From Brucella grignonensis (GTDB taxonomy: Bacteria; Pseudomonadota; Alphaproteobacteria; Rhizobiales; Rhizobiaceae): DNA of 64,000 nt. The notes beneath the pieces are model-generated. The model was not told the DNA's origin. It worked only from the letters and a program-made list of their open reading frames with translations, and ran no database searches. Shown piece after piece: positions 57,491 through 64,000 of this stretch; the stretch's first letter is position 1, and each line of letters starts with the position of its first letter. The DNA lies in contig NZ_NNRL01000157.1 of NCBI RefSeq assembly GCF_002252505.1, positions 372,001-436,000 on the forward strand. Direction: 5' to 3'. The translations under genes were made by a program, and so were the position numbers.

Positions 57491-57644
57491 TTGACGTGTG
57501 TGAAAAAATTGCCCAAAAGCATCGGCGATGGCTCACATACAATGCGGCATTGCCCATATGAGCCCCTCTGGCATCATTTTCATTGAAGCCTTACCGATCA
57601 GAAAGTCGCGGTTTTCCGCCGCACAAGAAGCAGAAGATACGACC

Positions 57645-58706
57645 GTGACCACTCAACCGCAAACCGCCGCTTTAGCGCCCATCGTCGAAATGAAAGACGT
57701 GCGCCGAATGTTCGGTGAAACGCCAGCTATTAACGGCGTTTCTCTTTCGGTTGCGCGCGGCGAGATCCTCGGCATCATCGGCCGCAGCGGCGCGGGTAAA
57801 TCCACGCTGATCCGCTGCATTAATGGTCTTGAAAAGCCCGATACCGGTTCAATCAAAATTGAAGGCCGCGAAATTACTGCACTCACGGAAAACAGCCTAC
57901 AGCCGGTGCGTCGCCGCATCGGCATGGTTTTTCAGCACTTCAATCTGCTGTCGGCAAAAACCGTCTCGCAGAACATTGCTTTGCCGTTGAAAATCGCAGG
58001 CCAGCCGAAAGCCCAACGCGTGAAACGTGTTGCGGAACTACTTGAGCTGGTCGGTCTTTCCGATAAGGCCAACCATTATCCAGCCCAGCTTTCAGGCGGT
58101 CAGAAGCAGCGCGTCGGCATCGCGCGCGCATTGGCTGCAGAACCGGCCGTACTCCTTTCCGATGAAGCAACCTCTGCGCTTGATCCGGAAACGACACAAT
58201 CCATTCTGGCTTTGCTCAAAGACATCAATACAAAGCTCGGCCTCACGATCCTGCTGATTACCCACGAAATGGACGTCATCCGCCGTATCGCCGATCGCGT
58301 GATCGTGCTCGATCACGGTGCAATTGCTGAGGAAGGTCCGGTCTGGCAGGTTTTTGCAAGGCCGCAGGCACCGGTCACACAGAGTCTATTGCATGTGCTG
58401 ACGCCGGAACTGCCTGCCTCCTGGCGCGAACAACTGGTCAGTGAAAAAGGCGATCAGGCAGTCATTAAAATCAGGCTTTCCGGCCCGGCGGCAAAAAGCG
58501 CCTTCTTCAACGAGATCACGGCCGCAACGGGTCTTGAGACTCGCCTTATTCACGGTGGTATGGATACCATTCAGGGTGAGCCGGTTGGCACACTTTTCGT
58601 TGCCCTGCCCGCATTGGACGAGGCAAAACTCGACGCCGCCATCAGCTACATCAAAACCCACGCAGACGCCACGGAGGTACTTGGTTATGTCTCAGGCGAT
58701 GCTTGA
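57645..58706 (+). CDS. metN: methionine ABC transporter ATPase
   Basis: This 353-residue MetN has Walker A GRSGAGKST (46-54), signature LSGGQKQRV, Walker B (LLSDEATSALD), ITHEMDVIRRI and a C-terminal ACT-like regulatory domain that senses methionine. The start is not decided: I chose GTG 57645, close to the family's normal N-terminus, over ATGs at 57528 and 57558 with no visible ribosome site. If the upstream starts are used, the protein has a 30-39 residue extension. It overlaps metI by 20 bases. Confidence 0.88.
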   Translation: MTTQPQTAALAPIVEMKDVRRMFGETPAINGVSLSVARGEILGIIGRSGAGKSTLIRCINGLEKPDTGSIKIEGREITALTENSLQPVRRRIGMVFQHFNLLSAKTVSQNIALPLKIAGQPKAQRVKRVAELLELVGLSDKANHYPAQLSGGQKQRVGIARALAAEPAVLLSDEATSALDPETTQSILALLKDINTKLGLTILLITHEMDVIRRIADRVIVLDHGAIAEEGPVWQVFARPQAPVTQSLLHVLTPELPASWREQLVSEKGDQAVIKIRLSGPAAKSAFFNEITAATGLETRLIHGGMDTIQGEPVGTLFVALPALDEAKLDAAISYIKTHADATEVLGYVSGDA

Positions 58707-59358
58707 TCTTCTTTGGCGCTCCTTCTGGGAAACCATCATCATGACAGGCTTTTCGAGCCTGATCTCGCTGGTGGTTGGTCTGCCCCTCGCACTCATCATG
58801 ATTCTGACTGAACGTGGCGGATTGGCGCAGAACCTGACGCTCAACACCATTCTGGGCGCAATCATCAACGGTTTCCGTTCGGTGCCATTCATCATCCTGC
58901 TGGTGGCGCTTATTCCGGTCACACGCTTTATCGTTGGTACGTCCATCGGCACATGGGCATCCATTGTGCCGCTGTCGATTGCTGCTATTCCCTATTATGC
59001 GCGTATTGCGGAAGTTTCGCTGCGCGAAGTGGATAACGGTCTTATTGAAGCTGCACGTTCCATGGGCGCAAACCGCTGGACAATCGTTCGCGAAGTGCTG
59101 GTGCCGGAAGCGCTGCCGGGAATCGTTGCGGGCTTCACCGTCACCATCATCACACTTGTTGGCGCCTCCGCAATGGCTGGTGCAATTGGTGCAGGCGGCC
59201 TCGGCGATCTTGCAATCCGCTACGGGTATCAGCGCTTCGAAACCACCATCATGATCGCAGTTGTGATCATTCTGATCATTATGGTCTGTGGTGTTCAGTG
59301 GATCGGCGACCGTTTGGTCAACCGTCTCGACAAGCGTAATCTGCGTTCGAGAGCCTAA
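58687..59358 (+). CDS. metI: methionine ABC transporter permease
   Basis: This 223-residue MetI permease has five membrane segments and the EAA loop EAARSMGANRWTIVREVLVPEALPG. The ATG at 58687 overlaps metN. The TAA stop is directly followed by AGCGCATCCCGAAAAGC, a dispersed repeat. Confidence 0.92.
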   Translation: MSQAMLDLLWRSFWETIIMTGFSSLISLVVGLPLALIMILTERGGLAQNLTLNTILGAIINGFRSVPFIILLVALIPVTRFIVGTSIGTWASIVPLSIAAIPYYARIAEVSLREVDNGLIEAARSMGANRWTIVREVLVPEALPGIVAGFTVTIITLVGASAMAGAIGAGGLGDLAIRYGYQRFETTIMIAVVIILIIMVCGVQWIGDRLVNRLDKRNLRSRA

Positions 59359-59423
59359 AGCGCATCCCGAAAAGCGGGATAATACGTAAAAACAAATAAT
59401 CAGAGCGGCTCGAATGCCGCTCT
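59359..59423. repeat. modular repeat after metI, right module acting as a terminator
   Basis: AGCGCATCCCGAAAAGCGGGATAATACGTAAAAAC leads to AGAGCGGC/GCCGCTCT (59402-59423), an 8-bp stem ended by TT. It overlaps the stop of the convergent VOC gene. The spacer ATAATACGTAAAAACAAATAAT is nearly identical to that in the repeat at 63648. Confidence 0.8.
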
Positions 59424-59842
59424 TATCTTACCCGCTGACGAAAGCCCGCTTCCAGCGTATTACCGTCTGGATCAAAGACAAGGGCTGCATAATAGCCCAT
59501 CTCTTCCGGCCCCTGATAAGCTGGCGCTCCGCTTTCACTGCCGCCGCCCTGAAGAGCCGCACGGTGAAACGCTTCCACATCGTCACGGCTGCTCGCATTG
59601 AACATCAGATGCAGATGATTGCCCGGCTTGCCGCCAGGCTCGTCTGTCCCGGGTTTTGGGCCGCTATGTATCCATAGAAAGGGTACAGGCGCGCGCTCCC
59701 CACCGCTGACAAAGAAGCCACGGTCCGAATGGGCAATAACAGCCAACCCAAGCTTGGGCATACAGCTTTCATAGAAAGAAAGGCTGCGATGGAGATTTCT
59801 GCTTTGAAAGCCGATGTGATCGAAGAGCGACATAGAATCCAT
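59423..59842 (-). CDS. VOC superfamily protein (glyoxalase/bleomycin-resistance-like)
   Basis: This 139-residue protein has the paired beta-alpha-beta-beta-beta fold of the vicinal oxygen chelate family: DHIGFQSRNLHRSLSFYESCMPKLG at the N-terminus, NHLHLMFNASSRDDVEAFHRAAL in the middle, and YYAALVFDPDGNTLEAGFR at the C-terminus. His9 and later acidic residues could bind metal. The substrate is unknown. An alternative start is ATG 59833. It runs opposite to metI. Confidence 0.85.
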   Translation of the reverse strand: MDSMSLFDHIGFQSRNLHRSLSFYESCMPKLGLAVIAHSDRGFFVSGGERAPVPFLWIHSGPKPGTDEPGGKPGNHLHLMFNASSRDDVEAFHRAALQGGGSESGAPAYQGPEEMGYYAALVFDPDGNTLEAGFRQRVR

Positions 59843-59921
59843 TATATGTCGGCTTTAGATAAAGGAAAGCGGCACTCCCAATTTTGGAGAGCGCCGCCTT
59901 TATTATTATAGAACGTCAAGA

Positions 59922-60791
59922 TCAGCCGCGTGTGCGTGCCAGACCCGTCTTGGCTGGCTGGTAGTTTGCATCAAGCTGAAGCGCGCGCGAATAAGAATTT
60001 GCAGCCTTCGCTTTGTCACCACGCTGTTCATAAACCAGCGCCTGATTGGACCAGCTTTCAGCAATGTTCCCATCAAGGGTGATAGCCGTATTAAAATCGT
60101 CAAACGCATTGTCATAGTCGCCAAGAGCAACATAGGAAATGCCACGACCATTATAAGGCTCAGGCGCCGTCGAATTGAGCGAAATCGCTTTCGAGAAATC
60201 TTCAATCGCCTGTTGATGCTGGCCCTTGGCCTGATAGATCAGGCCGCGATTGTGATAAGCGCGCCCATCGGTCGTCTGCAGCGAAATTGCCTGATTGAAG
60301 TCGCTAAGCGCCTGATCGAGACGTCCGGCCAGACGATAAACGTTGCCGCGCCCGACATAAGCCGCATCATATTGCGGATTGATCTGGATCGCGCGGCTGT
60401 AATCCTGCGCTGCTTTGCCACTGTCGCCCATATAGCGATAAATCAGCGCCCGGTTTGCATAGGCCTGATAGAAATTCGGGTTAAGCGCAATTGCCTGATC
60501 GAAATCACGCAGCGCTTCCTTATAACGGCGAGCCTTGCCGTAAGCCGATCCGCGCACATTGTAAGCTTCAGGATCGCGTGGGTTGCTCTGGATAACGCTG
60601 GTGAGCGAGCTGATGTTTTCGCTCGAGCCCTGCGCACGATCGACCGTACTCAACGCACTATGGGTGCTGGAGCTTTGGCAACCGGCAACAGCAAGTACCA
60701 GAACCGCCGTGGCCGCCAATAGGCTGTTTCGTGCAAAATGAGAGCTCACTGATTTTCCGGCCCTCACAACAAAGTTCCCGGACGAATGCAT
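59922..60791 (-). CDS. six-TPR lipoprotein
   Basis: This 289-residue protein has a lipoprotein signal: hydrophobic segment LLAATAVLVLAVAGC with lipobox VAG-C38. Six tandem 34-residue TPRs follow (from about residue 75 to the end), such as AYANRALIYRYMGDSGKAAQDYSRAIQINP and PYNGRGISYVALGDYDNAFDDFNTAITLDG. It resembles NlpI-like TPR lipoproteins that scaffold cell-envelope complexes. ATG 60791 with AAGG upstream is preferred over the longer frame from 61100, which has no signal peptide at its start. Confidence 0.85.
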   Translation of the reverse strand: MHSSGNFVVRAGKSVSSHFARNSLLAATAVLVLAVAGCQSSSTHSALSTVDRAQGSSENISSLTSVIQSNPRDPEAYNVRGSAYGKARRYKEALRDFDQAIALNPNFYQAYANRALIYRYMGDSGKAAQDYSRAIQINPQYDAAYVGRGNVYRLAGRLDQALSDFNQAISLQTTDGRAYHNRGLIYQAKGQHQQAIEDFSKAISLNSTAPEPYNGRGISYVALGDYDNAFDDFNTAITLDGNIAESWSNQALVYEQRGDKAKAANSYSRALQLDANYQPAKTGLARTRG

Positions 60792-61199
60792 CACCTTAAA
60801 GCGTTTTGGCAACGACAGCGTTCCTTTCTGCTTGATCGGAGCGAGGGATCTGAAACCCTGAACTTCCGTCAACTTTGTCCCCGGCTGATACAACAGCCAC
60901 AATACTATATTTGCTTCTATAGCACAGAAAAAGGCAGCAGAAAAAACTGCGCCTTGAAATGCACCCGAAAAACGAAACCGGCTTTCGGATAAGATAGGCG
61001 TAAACTCAACTTTTAGGAGCCCGGATCTGATACTATCGGATCTTTGCTCCAGATGGATCAACGCCACAATAAAGGTCAGTATATGGCGGTCCGCTGACAC
61101 TTCAAATCGGCATGTCTTATCTCGTGAAGCAAACCGAGATTATGCCCTGACCTTCAGACATGCAAAAACCGGCGCGAGCCACAAGCTGCACCGGTAAGC
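60792..61199. other. intergenic region with degenerate repeat (60958-61003)
   Basis: Between the TPR lipoprotein and rpsU terminator, 408 bases hold the TPR promoter (AT-rich tract near 60900) and a decayed repeat, GCACCCGAAAAACGAAACCGGCTTTCGGATAAGATAGGCG in two blocks. No further gene is seen. Confidence 0.5.
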
Positions 61200-61223
61200 A
61201 AAAGGCGCCACAAAGGCGGCGCC
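61200..61223 (-). terminator. terminator after rpsU
   Basis: On the minus strand, GGCGCC-GCCTTTGT-GGCGCC forms a 6-bp stem followed by TTTT, 14 bases beyond the rpsU stop. Confidence 0.75.
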
Positions 61224-61236
61224 AATCTCAGGTCAC

Positions 61237-61467
61237 TTAGCGAGCTGCGGTACGACCGCCGCCGATAAGACCTTCACGCTGTGCGCGCTTGCGAGCCAGC
61301 TTGCGAGCGCGACGAACGGCTTCTGCCTTTTCGCGGGCGCGCTTTTCAGATGGCTTTTCATAATGGCCACGCATCTTCATTTCGCGGAAGATACCTTCGC
61401 GCTGCATCTTTTTCTTCAGAGCGCGGAGAGCCTGATCAACATTGTTATCGCGGACGAGTACCTGCAC
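61237..61467 (-). CDS. rpsU: 30S ribosomal protein S21
   Basis: This 76-residue, strongly basic protein ([40 protein letters not shown] in sequence) is the small-subunit protein S21, at the decoding platform near the 16S 3' end. The start codon is GTG (61467). The C-terminal arginine-rich tail is as in Rhizobiales. It is monocistronic with a terminator. Confidence 0.97.
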   Translation of the reverse strand: MQVLVRDNNVDQALRALKKKMQREGIFREMKMRGHYEKPSEKRAREKAEAVRRARKLARKRAQREGLIGGGRTAAR

Positions 61468-61830
61468 GTGTAATCCCGTATCGGTTAGAATTTCGGTTGA
61501 GCCTGAGGCTTTAAGGGCGTCTCTTAACGATGTTCAGTCGACAGAGTCAACTGTCTAAACGCCGAAAGGCTCCCAAGCTTCGCAACATAAACGCTGCAAA
61601 TTGGGGCTGGCATTACCAGATGGCCCGGCTTTTGTCCACCTCAAGATAAGACTTTGCCCACCGTTGCAGATAAATAATGGTCTTATATCGATTTATAATG
61701 ACTGACGGGTCTCGAATACGCTATCTGCCACGCGCGTTCCGCACAATTCAGCCTCATTGCTCCAGCATAGGAGCAGTCAGGCAATTCACAGCCATTTTCC
61801 CCTTTCGATTGATTCCATCGCTCAAGATTC
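61468..61830. promoter_or_regulatory. region between rpsU and hypothetical membrane protein
   Basis: A 363-bp divergent gap should hold the rpsU promoter and leader on one side and the promoter of the next gene on the other. I saw no strong dyad or S21-type leader structure, and no gene. Confidence 0.4.
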
Positions 61831-63003
61831 ATGTCCCTACGCAAACGACTCGTTATTCAGTTCACAGGCTATGAGGGCCTGCACCCCAAAGCCGTGCGCA
61901 TACGCCATGCGCAAGCGCTGAAGGATTTTGACCGGTTATGGAAAGCCAAGACGAAGCTCTCCCCCATGACCGACGAACCGGATGATTGTGGAACGCTGAC
62001 TGCGACAACACAGGGCAACGGCTGGCAAACTGAGACAGAGTTCTGCCAGTTCGGTACCGCTGATATCTTCGATGACTATGCTGCCCGTTCGACACCGATG
62101 CGGATGCTGACAGGTTTTCATGCCTTCATGAACATAGTCTTCACCGGAACGCTCTGGCGGTATCTCACGACAAGCTGGCGCTTTGTCATGTTCTTCATGT
62201 GGCCTTTCGTGCTGTCGATTATTCTGATCGCGGTAGCTGCCCTGATTGCATACGCGCCCATTTTTGCAGGCTTTCCGCTCTGGAACCTCATTTGGTCCGT
62301 GCCAGTGGCAGCAATCATTACAACTCTGCTGGTCCGCTGGCCAGGCGATCGCTTTTTCATGTCCTATCTGCTCGACGACTGGTCGGCAGCCTATGACCGC
62401 ATTCATAATCGCAATGAAAAGCTCGCGCGACGCCGCAAAGCTTTTGCGGAAGCGCTGAAAAAGAAGATAGAAGAAAGCGACGCTGATGAAGTCATCATCG
62501 TCGCGCATAGTCTGGGTACGGTTCCCGCTGCCGAAGCCCTTGCCGACGTTCAGCGCGAGCGTCCAGACCTGTTGCGCAAACAGCCTGTTTCATTGCTTGG
62601 CATCGGCTCATGCCTCCTGATGATAGCTTTGCACCCTAAGGCGCGCAGCTTGCGCAAGGACGTGCGTGTGGTGATGGAAGAAAGCCCGGTTCTCTGGTCT
62701 GAATTCCAGGTATTGACGGATATCATCCACTTCTACGGTTCCGACCCCGCGAAAACGCTCAAGATCAAGACGACGAATCCGCCGCTGATCCACCGTATTC
62801 GCTTCAAGAATGTTCACAGCGAAAACCGCTATAAGCGCTCAAAGGGCAACTTCTTCCTGATGCACCTGCTTTATATGCGCGGTGCCGAGAAGAAGAACTT
62901 TTACGACTTTGGCATGTTTCTGCATGGCCCGTTCTTCTTTCGCGAGCTGATGACAACTCACAAAGACAAAGCCGCCCCGCTCGATGAAGAGGGACGGCTT
63001 TAG
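61831..63003 (+). CDS. hypothetical membrane protein with hydrolase-like AHSLGT motif
   Basis: This is a 390-residue protein I do not recognise. It has two membrane segments (about 113-138 and 148-168) around WRFVMFFMWPFVLSIILIAVAALIAYAPIF and LIWSVPVAAIITTLLVRW. The C-terminal cytosolic part has VIIVAHSLGTVPAAEAL, like the G-x-S-x-G nucleophile elbow of alpha/beta hydrolases with A for the first G. No oxyanion hole or His triad was clearly seen. The TAG stop is part of a full repeat. Gene boundaries are good; the start is unsupported by a strong ribosome site. Confidence 0.7.
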   Translation: MSLRKRLVIQFTGYEGLHPKAVRIRHAQALKDFDRLWKAKTKLSPMTDEPDDCGTLTATTQGNGWQTETEFCQFGTADIFDDYAARSTPMRMLTGFHAFMNIVFTGTLWRYLTTSWRFVMFFMWPFVLSIILIAVAALIAYAPIFAGFPLWNLIWSVPVAAIITTLLVRWPGDRFFMSYLLDDWSAAYDRIHNRNEKLARRRKAFAEALKKKIEESDADEVIIVAHSLGTVPAAEALADVQRERPDLLRKQPVSLLGIGSCLLMIALHPKARSLRKDVRVVMEESPVLWSEFQVLTDIIHFYGSDPAKTLKIKTTNPPLIHRIRFKNVHSENRYKRSKGNFFLMHLLYMRGAEKKNFYDFGMFLHGPFFFRELMTTHKDKAAPLDEEGRL

Positions 63004-63104
63004 AGCGCATCCCGAAAAGTGTGAAACGGTTTTCGGACAAAGATGCGCGTTAAAGCAAATATTTAGAGCGCCAATCTGATCCAATCAGATCGAAACGCGC
63101 TCTA
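63002..63104. repeat. full modular repeat at the hypothetical gene's stop codon
   Basis: Left module AGAGCGCATCCCGAAAAGTG...CGGTTTTCGGACAAAGATGCGCG, spacer TTAAAGCAAATATTT, right module AGAGCGCCAATCTGATCC...CAGATCGAAACGCGCTCTA. It is the best-preserved full-length copy and starts inside the TAG stop. Confidence 0.9.
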
Positions 63105-63126
63105 AAACCCGTAAAACAGAATGCTG

Positions 63127-63603
63127 TTATGATTGCGGTAGCTCTACCACTGCAATGGTAAGCCACGTCGCGGTCAGTGCTGGTTTGACCATATTCTCGA
63201 CTTCCAGCGTCACATCATAATGATTGACCACGCGGCCCGATGGACGAATATCAGCATCGGCTAGTTTGAAACGGGCGCGTACGCGCGCGCCAGTCTTTAC
63301 CGGTGACATGAAGCGCACTTTATCGAAGCCGTAATTGATGCCCATGGTGGCACCCTGCAGCATCGGCAACGCCTCAAATGCCAGTGTTGAAAGCAGCGAC
63401 AAAGTCAGAAAGCCATGCGCAATCGTGCCGCCAAAAGGTGTTTCCTTGGCTGCGCGCTCTGGATCAACATGAATGAACTGATGATCGTCCGTCGCATCTG
63501 CAAATTGATCAATCATCGCCTGTGTGACTTCACGCCACTCAGAGCATCCAATTTCCGTACCGATTGCTTCGCGCAACTGGTCGAGCGTAATTGCGTCTTT
63601 CAT
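63127..63603 (-). CDS. MaoC-family hydratase
   Basis: This 158-residue hot-dog fold protein has DQFADATDDHQFIHVDPERA (catalytic D40, H45 region) and FGGTIAHGFLTLSLLSTL, the (R)-specific enoyl-CoA hydratase pattern. It probably hydrates short- or medium-chain enoyl-CoA. It is alone between a repeat and the HAD gene, and could supply beta-oxidation or PHA precursors. ATG 63603. Confidence 0.88.
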   Translation of the reverse strand: MKDAITLDQLREAIGTEIGCSEWREVTQAMIDQFADATDDHQFIHVDPERAAKETPFGGTIAHGFLTLSLLSTLAFEALPMLQGATMGINYGFDKVRFMSPVKTGARVRARFKLADADIRPSGRVVNHYDVTLEVENMVKPALTATWLTIAVVELPQS

Positions 63604-63647
63604 TCATGAAACTTTCTGCTGAACTGATACTCTCTTGTTATCCATTA

Positions 63648-63752
63648 AAGCATTTGAGCCAAAAGTGCGAAGCGGTTTTGCATGGTATAATGCGTAAAAA
63701 CAAATAATTAGAGTGGCTCCAACGATTCGATCCTAACTGGAACCGCTCTAAT
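63648..63752. repeat. modular repeat upstream of MaoC and HAD genes
   Basis: AAAGCATTTGAGCCAAAAGTG, then CGGTTTTGCATGGTATAATGCG, spacer TAAAAACAAATAATT, then AGAGTGGCTCCAACG...CTGGAACCGCTCTA. The spacer is nearly identical to that of the copy at 59359. Confidence 0.85.
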
Positions 63753-63774
63753 CACAGGACGGCAAGGCCACTGG

Positions 63775-64000
63775 TCAGGCTGCAACCAGTATTTCGCGGG
63801 CAATATCGTCCCAATGGCCGAAAACCCGTTGCGCACCCTTGGAAGACAAGCGCTCTGCATGACCTTCATAGGTATGACCACCGCCGGTATAGCCAAAGGC
63901 CGTCATACCGGCTGCAATCGCGCCTTCAACGCCAAAAGGCGAATCTTCAATTACCACGCAGCGTGCCGGATCAACACCCATCTTGTCAGCCGCAAAGAGG
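63775..64000 (-). CDS. HAD-superfamily phosphatase, C-terminal part
   Basis: The 3' end of a HAD-IA phosphatase gene that continues beyond the right edge (75 residues visible). It shows the motif IV VIEDSPFGVEGAIAAGMTAFGYTGGG with the acidic pair that holds Mg2+. The YieH/phosphoglycolate-like subclass is likely, but the substrate cannot be judged without the N-terminal half. Confidence 0.8.
   Translation of the reverse strand, partial: LFAADKMGVDPARCVVIEDSPFGVEGAIAAGMTAFGYTGGGHTYEGHAERLSSKGAQRVFGHWDDIAREILVAA

Noticed and set aside
1-64000. CRISPR arrays, tRNA or rRNA genes, insertion sequences, integrases, phage genes
   Set aside because: No direct repeat array with regular spacers, no cloverleaf or rRNA-like segment and no transposase or integrase was found on either strand. 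The dispersed repeats are not regularly spaced.

Overview
This window looks like chromosomal DNA of an alphaproteobacterium of the Brucella/Ochrobactrum group (Rhizobiales, Brucellaceae). The strongest single indicator is a 520-residue D-aminopeptidase (42030-43592). I recognise it as a close relative of the Ochrobactrum anthropi DAP enzyme, and it keeps the S62-x-x-K65 and Y153-x-N155 active-site motifs. The chvE-gguAB-gguC sugar transporter, the hutF-type histidine pathway and a Rhizobiales-style dispersed repeat family point the same way. No rRNA, tRNA, phage, transposase or CRISPR array was seen. The region reads as a stable, catabolism-rich replicon segment; the second chromosome of the group would fit, but that is an inference.

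Layout. 0-11 kb: a truncated efflux adaptor gene, a FdhF/YdeP-type molybdopterin oxidoreductase with a coupled small protein, FMN lactate dehydrogenase, an outer-membrane barrel protein, an Lrp-alr-dadA D-alanine catabolic unit, azlCD with its own Lrp regulator, and a cupin-type XRE regulator. 11-26 kb: an omega-amino acid:pyruvate aminotransferase behind a long structured leader. The whole histidine utilisation locus follows (hutC-hutF divergent from hutI-hutH-hutG-hutU around one palindromic operator), then a YjiH-like membrane protein coupled to hutD, a NitT/TauT-type ABC importer and a D-amino acid aminotransferase.

26-42 kb: a sugar block. chvE-gguA-gguB (monosaccharide importer), dgoA, dgoK, an IlvD/Edd sugar-acid dehydratase, a galactose/arabinose 1-dehydrogenase and gguC together give a non-phosphorylative galactose route ending in KDPGal cleavage, with parts that also fit L-arabinose. 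Next to it and divergent is a galactofuranose-type importer (ytfQ-ytfR-ytfT-yjfF) with a GntR/FCD regulator. 42-56 kb: OsmC, D-aminopeptidase and a DUF72 protein. An uncharacterised catabolic unit follows: thiolase, SDR dehydrogenase, TPP enzyme, a possible 29-residue membrane peptide, LysR, a five-gene Liv-type importer and a GMC oxidoreductase.

56-64 kb: a methionine importer (metQ, metN, metI), a VOC protein, a six-TPR lipoprotein, ribosomal protein S21, an unknown membrane hydrolase-like protein, a MaoC hydratase and the end of a HAD phosphatase. Three enzymes of D-amino acid metabolism (alanine racemase/DadA, D-amino acid aminotransferase, D-aminopeptidase) lie within about 37 kb. Copies of a modular palindromic repeat sit in many intergenic gaps and often touch the stop codon of the preceding gene. 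No clearly new defence or mobile system was found. The best candidates for undescribed biology are the 44.5-56.2 kb catabolic unit, the aminotransferase leader RNA, the hut-linked transporter and the repeats at stop codons.
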